From Rhinolophus ferrumequinum (taxonomy: Eukaryota; Chordata; Mammalia; Chiroptera; Rhinolophidae): DNA of 64,000 bases. Position 1 is the stretch's first letter, and the number at the start of each line of letters is the position of its first letter. Below, piece after piece: positions 48,912 through 64,000 of the stretch. The translations under genes were made by a program, and so were the position numbers. Where the stretch lies: positions 42,876,187-42,940,186 of the forward strand of contig NC_046305.1 of the NCBI RefSeq assembly GCF_004115265.2, given 5' to 3'. A model generated the notes under the pieces. The model had not been told where the DNA came from. It did no database searches and worked only from the letters and a program-made list of their open reading frames with translations.

Positions 48912-51745
48912 GAAGCTGGGACTGCCTTCACTTGTTCCTCCTGACCCCAAAATCTCCAGCGGGGAGGACAGAGTGTTGCTGTGACCCTCTTGTCTGCCAG
49001 CTTGGGGCCCAGGGTGGGGCGAGGGGCTCTTATGTGAGAGCATATGTGAGAGCAAAAAGACCAGAGTACTCTCTCTCCGTGTGTTGGTTTGTTGTACACA
49101 TACGAAGATGGGTCTGGGGGTTTGTTACTGTTGCGTGTTCACTGGGATAGCAAACGCTGTGAATCATTCATCCATCAGTCTCTGAATCTTCAGCACAGGA
49201 TTTGAGTAAACAATCAATTCCAGTTAGAAGGGAAATCAAATTATTTGCATCCCCAGGCTAGACTATTGAAATGCTTCTCCAGCCGTTGACCTGGATGGAA
49301 TACAATGGTGTATGGCTTTGGGGCTGTGGGAAAAATGGTGCCAGACAATTCAAAACCCAAAAAGGAAATTCAGATTGATTTTTTTTTTTTTTTAGTAAAA
49401 AAGTGTTCCGCAGCCATCAACCTGCCTTTTCCCAGGCTGCTTATGCTTTGAGCTATGAGAGGCCAGGGTACAGGAACACTAGAGTAGAAGGGCAGCAAGA
49501 TGCCTTGGAGAATGAAAGTGTTTTCCCCAGTGCATTTTCAGCCTGAATTCGCCATGTTGGTTACCTCATAGTAAGCCCAGAAGCCAGCGTCATGCATGAG
49601 GAGCAGGTGACCCTGCTCCTGGGAGCTGGGCACAGACTGAGGTGTCAGAAGTCCCGAGCCAGCTGCAAGGTCCTCCCAAAGGAGGGGACCCCCATGATGA
49701 GCTTCTCTGCAGAGACCTCACTGTCTCTCCAGTACTTCATGGAATATTCCTGAACAAAGGAACATGGCCATTATTTCCTCACCAGTGTTTGTCCCATTTG
49801 ATTAACAAAGTCTAGCTAGTTGTCCCCCCAAAGAGAAAGTCTCTTTCCCAACAACAAAGGCTCTCCCCAATCTTCCCTCTTCCTACGTTTGAAGCTTTTC
49901 TTTCTCACCTGGTTAAAATAATGTATGTCGCCTTGATCTTGGATCCTACATTTCTTTCTCATTCTTTTCTGATCACATTTGCATACTCTGTCACGACCCT
50001 TACCCATTGCAGTATTCAGTTGGCTGTGTACATATTGGACTCTCCAGCAGACAGAATGCTTCCTGGGACTCATTTATTTATCTTTTTTTTCTCGTGTCTT
50101 GAAAGGTGCATAGCTCTACGCTACTTAACAAATATTTAATATCCTTGAGGCATCGCAATGATACCTAATATCCTTTATGAATTCCCCAAGCTGGCAGTAT
50201 ACCCTATCCATCACCTTTGCCCTAGTTGAGAGAGTAGAAGACATTGTGCTCTTTAAGATCTCCACTTCCATAAATCCTTCAGCTATGTATATCTGTGATC
50301 TATATCCTCACTACCCATCATAGCATTTAGCATATGGCGCACGCTCAATAAATACTTGTTGAAATAAATCAAAGCATTGCAAATAAACATTGAGCGAATA
50401 CTAAGTGTGGTTCATGTGACAGAGTCCTTCCCTGGGGTAACCCCTCATACTGCTTCTCATCTTCTAGTTCTCTGCCTTCCCTCATCCTGTGATCCTAGGA
50501 TTAAAAACTGAACTCCCGTCAGTGTCTGTTTTAAGATAAGTAAATCTCTTGTTTTCCGATCCTAGTTCTGGAAAACCTCCTACTGATACACCTCTGGGGT
50601 CTTTCATGACATCTTACATCACCTTTTCCTTCCCCTTCAAACTAGCTCCAGCCTTATCCTCCTGAGGTCAGCCCCTAGTCCAACTTTCCATAGAGAGAAG
50701 AGGTTTGTACTTCTGGGTGCCAAATTTCCACCCACCAGTCACCAGGAGCATAATCAGATGTTCATTACTAATGAGGAAGCAGAAAGAAACGACAGCATGA
50801 AGTCCATTCTAGCCAAGCAGGAGGAAACTGCTTACTGAAGTAAAAGTGGGCTTCTCTCACACTCATGGTTCTGGCACCTAAAGAACAGAACCGTGTGTGC
50901 CCAGGAACTCTCCTCTTGGGAATGTCTTCCTGAGCCTCATAAAGGATCCACTTTATGCTAACCATTCAGATCAGAGCACCCACACTTGCGTTTTCAGGCC
51001 AACAAGGCCACCCCAGTCCACCCTAGAGCAGAGGGAAAGAGACTAGACTGAGTGGAAGAGAGCCTTCCTCTTCTGTGTATGGGGTTTTGTAGACAGCTTC
51101 ACTCTCTGACTGGAGACACTCTTAATGAGAGAATGGTTGCCATTTACCCATGAGACTCTGGAGGTTGTCCCCACCACCACCACCATCACCACCCAAAACT
51201 GTCAATTGCATCACCTTTTTGAAAACAAAAATGGGATCTTCCAAATGGGGTTGACTCTTCCTATTCTGATCTCAGTAGGAAGGTAAGGCTCCTAAAATGT
51301 TCCTGAACTGAGGCTAATTTCAATTAGTCTTTGAAGCTACTTTCCTTTTTCAGTCCCTCTGGCAATTCTGGATTTTCCCTTACTGCCCTCAGCTATGTGG
51401 CTTCAGAGGGACACAGGCCAGGGCACTGTAGGGGATTCCAGTTTAGAAGTAAGAGTAGGGAAAGAGACATAGGGGATTAGAGCAATGAAGCCAATTATTT
51501 TGGCAGAGAAAAAGTACTGCTGAGGAAAAGCAAGGCACGCTCACTTTGGTCAAGGTGGCTTAACATTTTCATTCCCTCTTCTCCAGAGCCACTCATTGCA
51601 TATGGTATACTTCAATTCAGGGTAGGCAGATGGGTCCCCACGCTAGCTTTGAGTTTCCAGTCCACCCTCCATACTTTCTATCCCTTCTCACTTCCTTGTT
51701 ACCTTCCAAGTCTTTCTCTCTAAATACTCTTTCCTATCCTTATGA

Positions 51746-51792
<47 letters not shown>

Positions 51793-52340
51793 CCCCCCCC
51801 TGCCTCCCCGCTGCCCCGGTCCTCCAATTTTCTATCACAGAAGAGTTATGTGCTAATTAAGTGAATATCTGAGGCAGCCTGAAAGTACCAGAAGGGAGTA
51901 AAAGGGACTGTGAAAATTCCCAATATTCAAGCTCATTAAAACTGTGCTGTTCCCCTCCATAAAAAACCTGTTTTGTCATCAGACTTTGGGCTTCAGAGCA
52001 CCTGTTTGAAATGCTAAGGTTTCTTATTTCTTCTCTAACTTTCTTAAGTCAGGATTGCTCTGGTTCGTGTTCTTTTCTAAGAATAGAGAGGAAAAGTCAT
52101 TAGAGGAGAGAGTGCTGGGAGGGGTGATAACTTCCAGCCAGAGTTCCTCGTGCAGATACCACCGCGTCCTTACCATCTGTGCGGCAGATCCCTGCTTAGA
52201 CACCTCCTCTCCTGGCTTCTGTCCCATTGAACAACAGCTCCCCTAAAATAGCCCTTGCTAAGTTTCAATTTGGAATAAACTACTAAGAGCAGAACACACA
52301 AAAAGATATTTTGGAACGAACTTCAAAGACGTTTGTAGTT
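48912..52340. other. Intergenic between PIFO and the protease gene
   Basis: No spliced gene was recognised. A (TC)n tract followed by a C run lies at 51748-51800. PIFO (plus) and the protease (minus) converge here, so both 3' UTRs may fall in this stretch. Confidence 0.5.
51748..51800 (+). repeat. (TC)n then (C)n low-complexity tract
   Basis: About twenty-one TC units are followed by ten C bases. The tract is likely length-variable. Confidence 0.95.
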
Positions 52341-52346
52341 TCCTGA

Positions 52347-52352
52347 TTTATT
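52347..52352 (-). terminator. Poly(A) signal of the gastricsin-like gene
   Basis: TTTATT on the plus strand reads AATAAA on the minus strand, about 115 bases past the stop codon at 52467-52469. Confidence 0.65.
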
Positions 52353-52466
52353 AGTAAAGCTCGTGAGCAGAAGGGGTCAGGATAGTTGAAAATGCTGCTG
52401 TCAGCCCACAGACACATTAGGGCAAGGCCACAGTCCTGCAGGGACGGTGGAGACAGCTGCCTCTCA

Positions 52467-60369
<7,903 letters not shown>

Positions 60370-60454
60370 GGTGCTGGTTTCCAACTGCTCACCAACACGC
60401 AGGACACAGTGGCAGACCCGAGTGTTGGGACACACAGAGGCTGGCTGGGTCCCT

Positions 60455-60462
60455 CTTTTATA
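60455..60462 (-). promoter_or_regulatory. TATA box of the gastricsin-like gene
   Basis: On the minus strand TATAAAAG lies about 86 bases before the start codon at 60369. That leaves room for a transcription start near 60430 and a short 5' UTR. Confidence 0.7.
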
Positions 60463-60469
60463 CCCTGAT

Positions 60470-63250
60470 CTCCCTGCACTTCACCTCTCTAGGCACGTGG
60501 GCTTTTCTACCTTTGTAAAAGCTTGTGCCCCTACACATTCATGGATTCTGTTTGTTTTTCCCTTTGGCAAGCATCGAGGACTTTAATATCTACTCTGTGG
60601 TCAATTTAAAAAAGCAATTAATGGCTTTGCTGATGGAATCTGAAGATTAGCATGTGATAACAAATGTAAACTGTACTGGGGACAAAAGATTCTGGTGCCT
60701 GTGTCTACTGGGAAATGGGTGCTGGCAACTTCTACTGGAACAATGGAGCCATTTGTTCTTTAGCTCCAAAGGGCATGTGCTGTTTTGAGATTTACAGTCT
60801 ATCTCTAAAAGGCTTCTCCTTTTCCTCCCTCGTCCTCTGATCAGTCTTACCTTGAGTGCCTACTCTGTGCACACCTCTGGGAGTGCAAGGGTTGTTAAGA
60901 AATGGTCCTTGGATGCAAATGTCTGCATTCCTGCTGGAACGATTGACACATAATCAAACTTGGAGGCGACTTGATCACTGTAGGCATTTAAATGTGTGTT
61001 GAATGAATGAAAGGGATAATAACAGTATTCCTGAAGCAGGGAGTGATAGCTTCGGTGGGATGTTAAAGGCTCCACAGACGAGGTAACATTTGAGGAGGAT
61101 CTTGCAGGATGCGAGATGAGAAAGGAAGGAGAAGTGGAAAAGCCATCGCAGCAGAAGAAAAGCTTGATCAGTGGCACAAAGGAGTGAAATTGTGTTCTCT
61201 GAAATGCGTTCAGAGAACATTGTGACTAACAAGACCAGAAGAGTAGTTCTCAACAAGGTTCCTTGTCAGCCAAGACACATCCAAAGCACCTGCACTGGAT
61301 CTGCACGAGTCTCATCATGCTAATTGTAGCTTTGACAATTATTTTCTACTCAAGAAACCATATGAAATGGGAAGGACTGTAATACTAAACTAGAAATGCT
61401 CTTGGGTCTACAATACTGTATTAACCCTTTTGCTGTGATGGTCGGATATATCCCAATGAATGTTTCCATCTGCCAACTGTGAATGGAAACTTCCAGAAAG
61501 GAAGTTTAGGAAAGCAGATGTACATTTTTCTAGGTGTTTGTGTTTTTCAAGAATGAATAACAATAGGAAATTTTTATACGTAAAAAATAATGTCATTTAT
61601 ATACAAAGCAGCTCAAATTGTTATTATTAAATGCATAAAATAGTCAAAAAGTCAACTTTTTGGTTTTTTTGTGGATTTATGACACATTTTGGAAAAAAAA
61701 ACTTGAAAGCAATTAATGCAGCGAAAGAGTTAAAGCAGTACGTATTTAGTCCCTGCAGTATTTGAACTATGATTCTACCAAATTCCTAAAGGCATGCATC
61801 CTAACTAATTACAACACACCGTGGTTAGGACTACTGGGATACAGTACTCAGAATCTACATGGGCATAAACAGATTGTAAGATAGACCTTAGATATCACGC
61901 AAAGCAGCATTGACTTTATTCTGTAAGCAGTAAGGAGCCAGTAAAGTTTTTGAAATCCAGCAAATGACACACTGACTACCTTCTATATATCATTTATACT
62001 AGTTTTTTAGATTGTAGCATTTTTAGAAGCATTCATGAAAAAGGCCAGTTACCAAAATGATTCCCTAGGGAAAGTTGTAGCTGGCACGAGAGAACTTACT
62101 TGAACTTTGCCCGTGAATCCACCCTTGAAGCCTTTGAGCTATGCATGAAGCCAAAGAAGTTTCCAATTTCATGTGTATGATGTAATGTTTCTTCATAGAA
62201 ATGAATTCTTAAAGAAAAACTTAAGAACTGTATAGGATATGTTTATAGTGATAGCGCTCACTTATTGAACACCGACTTTGAATCAAGCACATATTTCATG
62301 TAATCATCGCTAATTTAACGCCCCTGTGATCACATCGTTAATAAAAGGCAGAGCTGGGACCTCAAGTCTGGTTTGTCTGAACTCAACCTCTATCCAACCA
62401 CAGCCTCCCCTCTAAGCCTGCTGTGTGCAAACTCTCTTTACTTCAATGTGCAGGAAGGAACAATTTTAACAATAATGACCAAGAGATTTACATTTGATTT
62501 CATTTTTTGTTGGAAAATATTCTAATTGCTTTTCTCGTGCTCCGTTTTCTTCCTGGTCACATGAAAAATGTAACCCTGTAGGCTGCTGCCACCTGGTGGC
62601 AATATTCCTAACTTACAAAAACAGTTCTTCGGAACATTGAAAGGACTCTTTCATGTGCCGCTTCAAAATTCATTTTAGAAAGTGACAAAAGCTCATAGCA
62701 TCTGCTCCCTGGCTCACTTCCCTAGGTGTAGACAACTTGTGCCCGTTCATTAGTCCTGCCTGTTTGAGCCTGTGCCCTGCCCGTTTCCCACCCACGTCAA
62801 GCACCTTGCCCGCGGTTCCTAAGATTTCTCCTGTCGCACATCTGTGGCTCTGGCCTCGGGCCTCTTGTCAATCCCTTACCACTCTAGACACTTTCTTCTT
62901 CATTTATTAACTGACATCCCCCTGTGAGGAAAAGCTGCCTCTTCTTCCCCATCTGTTTATTCCATTATGCATAATAGAATATGGACTCATGCTGTTTACT
63001 TTGTTCTATGGGTTACAAACCCTTATTATCATTATTTTGTTGCTCAAATTGTCCCAATTTTGGCCACCGGGAACTCCTCCAAGGTGGCTTTTGTTTCCCT
63101 CGGACAAGGACCCATCATTTTTGAGTATTTCCTTACTTTCTGGAAACATCAGCTATTCTAGTCTTTTCTTGTACTTTCCCCGTTCCAGCACAAGAATCAG
63201 CCACTTCTTCAAAGATCCCCAGTTCCTTTTATTGGAGAACAAAATTTAGA
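60470..63250. other. Upstream flank of the protease gene, no gene seen
   Basis: The region holds short ORFs without recognisable domains and MIR-like text at about 62250-62420. No conserved splice-flanked exon was recognised before 63720. Confidence 0.45.
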
Positions 63251-63272
63251 AATCAAGATCTGGGCATTAAAT

Positions 63273-63358
63273 ATTTTATGTCAACTGTAATTGAAACAAA
63301 AAAAAAGTTTAATAATATTAAATTACATCTGTCGGCCCTAACCAAAAAAAAAAAAAAA
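63273..63358 (+). mobile_element. Very short L1-mediated insertion with target duplication
   Basis: An AAGATCTGGG-ATTAAAT target is seen on both sides (63255-63272 and 63359-63376, one mismatch). It encloses about 86 bases ending in an 18-A tail. The inserted text resembles an L1 3' end. It is a small retrotransposition footprint. Confidence 0.6.
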
Positions 63359-63719
63359 AAGATCTGGGTATTAAATGTACTTATTGCTTCTGAAATGTCA
63401 TTGCTTTCAAGCCCTCTCAGTGGTCAAAGCTAGGAAATATATTTATGTATACACATACTGTATTTCTATTCATTTTTATATTGATCAACCTGTATATACT
63501 TTTAGAACCATGATTTTCTACTGATGCCTCCGAGGCCAACACCACAGCGTTCCTGTCAGCCTTTCCCTGTCTACCCTGTTTTGTAAGCCACTATGCTTCG
63601 GGGTTGGTTTGTTATGCAATTTAACTGATTTGTGATTTATGCTGTGACAACATGGGCCTGTGGCCGTGTACCCACACATGTGTAGAAACATCTTCACCTG
63701 CTTAAATCATTTTTGATAG

Positions 63720-63794
63720 GTGCCTGGACCCACGGGCATGATAATTTCAGACCCTGATCTTAAAGACTTGGAGGCTGCACTTCTAAAAGAAAAG
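63720..63794 (+). CDS. Possible coding exon of an unrecognised gene
   Basis: A 75-base open segment lies between an AG acceptor (TTTTGATAG) and a GT donor (GTAACA). Its frame reads VPGPTGMIISDPDL then KDLEAALLKEK, 25 codons in phase 0. Composition looks coding, with no stop, and the segment is bounded by splice-like sites. The acceptor has only a short pyrimidine stretch. I do not recognise the family. It may belong to a gene running past the window end, or be chance. Confidence 0.3.
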
Positions 63795-64000
63795 GTAACA
63801 TCAGTGATGGGTATGACACCCACTCAGAGCCGAGCCTCCTTGTCTCCCAGAAGGGAGGGCTAGAAATTGGTCCTGTGTCTATACGAACTTCTGAGTGTCA
63901 GTCATGCCCAGGAAACACTCCACAGGTCGATTGCAATGTGTAGGAAGAGGGAATTGATGTTTCCAGAGAAGACCCAGGAGAAGTGTGCAGGTAACACACG

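Overview
This is nuclear DNA from a placental mammal, most likely a bat. The genes have GT-AG introns and are surrounded by MIR, L1, MLT1, hAT and mariner repeats. Two tRNA-derived SINEs (about 778-962 antisense, 56228-56468 sense) are of the kind carried by bats of the Ves/Rhin group. The gene order (acidic chitinase paralogs, then PIFO) matches human 1p13. The species cannot be fixed from the sequence alone.

Layout: (1) 1005-4956 holds the last four exons of a chitinase (CHIA) paralog, with two single-base deletions and a lost chitin-binding cysteine. (2) 6300-7960 is a decayed hAT-type transposase-like fossil, followed by an MLT1 LTR and a UBA52 processed pseudogene. (3) 11289-17137 is a complete eleven-exon acidic chitinase gene: 472 codons, a TATA box, the catalytic DxxDxDxE motif and a six-cysteine chitin-binding domain. 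(4) 17.7-25.1 kb is repeat-rich. (5) 26141-34078 is a second chitinase gene whose last exon looks most like human CHIA. It has lost exons 4 and 5, including the catalytic motif, and carries three single-base deletions. (6) 34.2-42.5 kb is intergenic. (7) 43101-48911 is a complete six-exon PIFO (CIMAP3) gene behind a GC-rich promoter with an RFX X-box. (8) 52467-60369 on the minus strand is a complete nine-exon gastricsin-like aspartic protease (390 codons), with a TATA box. (9) A possible 75-bp exon of an unrecognised gene lies at 63720-63794.

Acidic chitinase and gastricsin are both secreted stomach enzymes in mammals, so the window reads as a gastric digestion locus with a cilium gene between its parts. 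Only one of the three chitinase copies here looks able to make enzyme. The intact copy and the broken downstream copy are nearly identical over exons 6-7 and 8-10, introns included, but differ sharply elsewhere. That mosaic points to recent gene conversion. Two similar LTR-like repeats in direct orientation flank the broken copy.

Limits: exon boundaries were placed by eye from splice sites and remembered family sequences. No database search was run. Orthology of the chitinase copies to named CHIA paralogs is inference.
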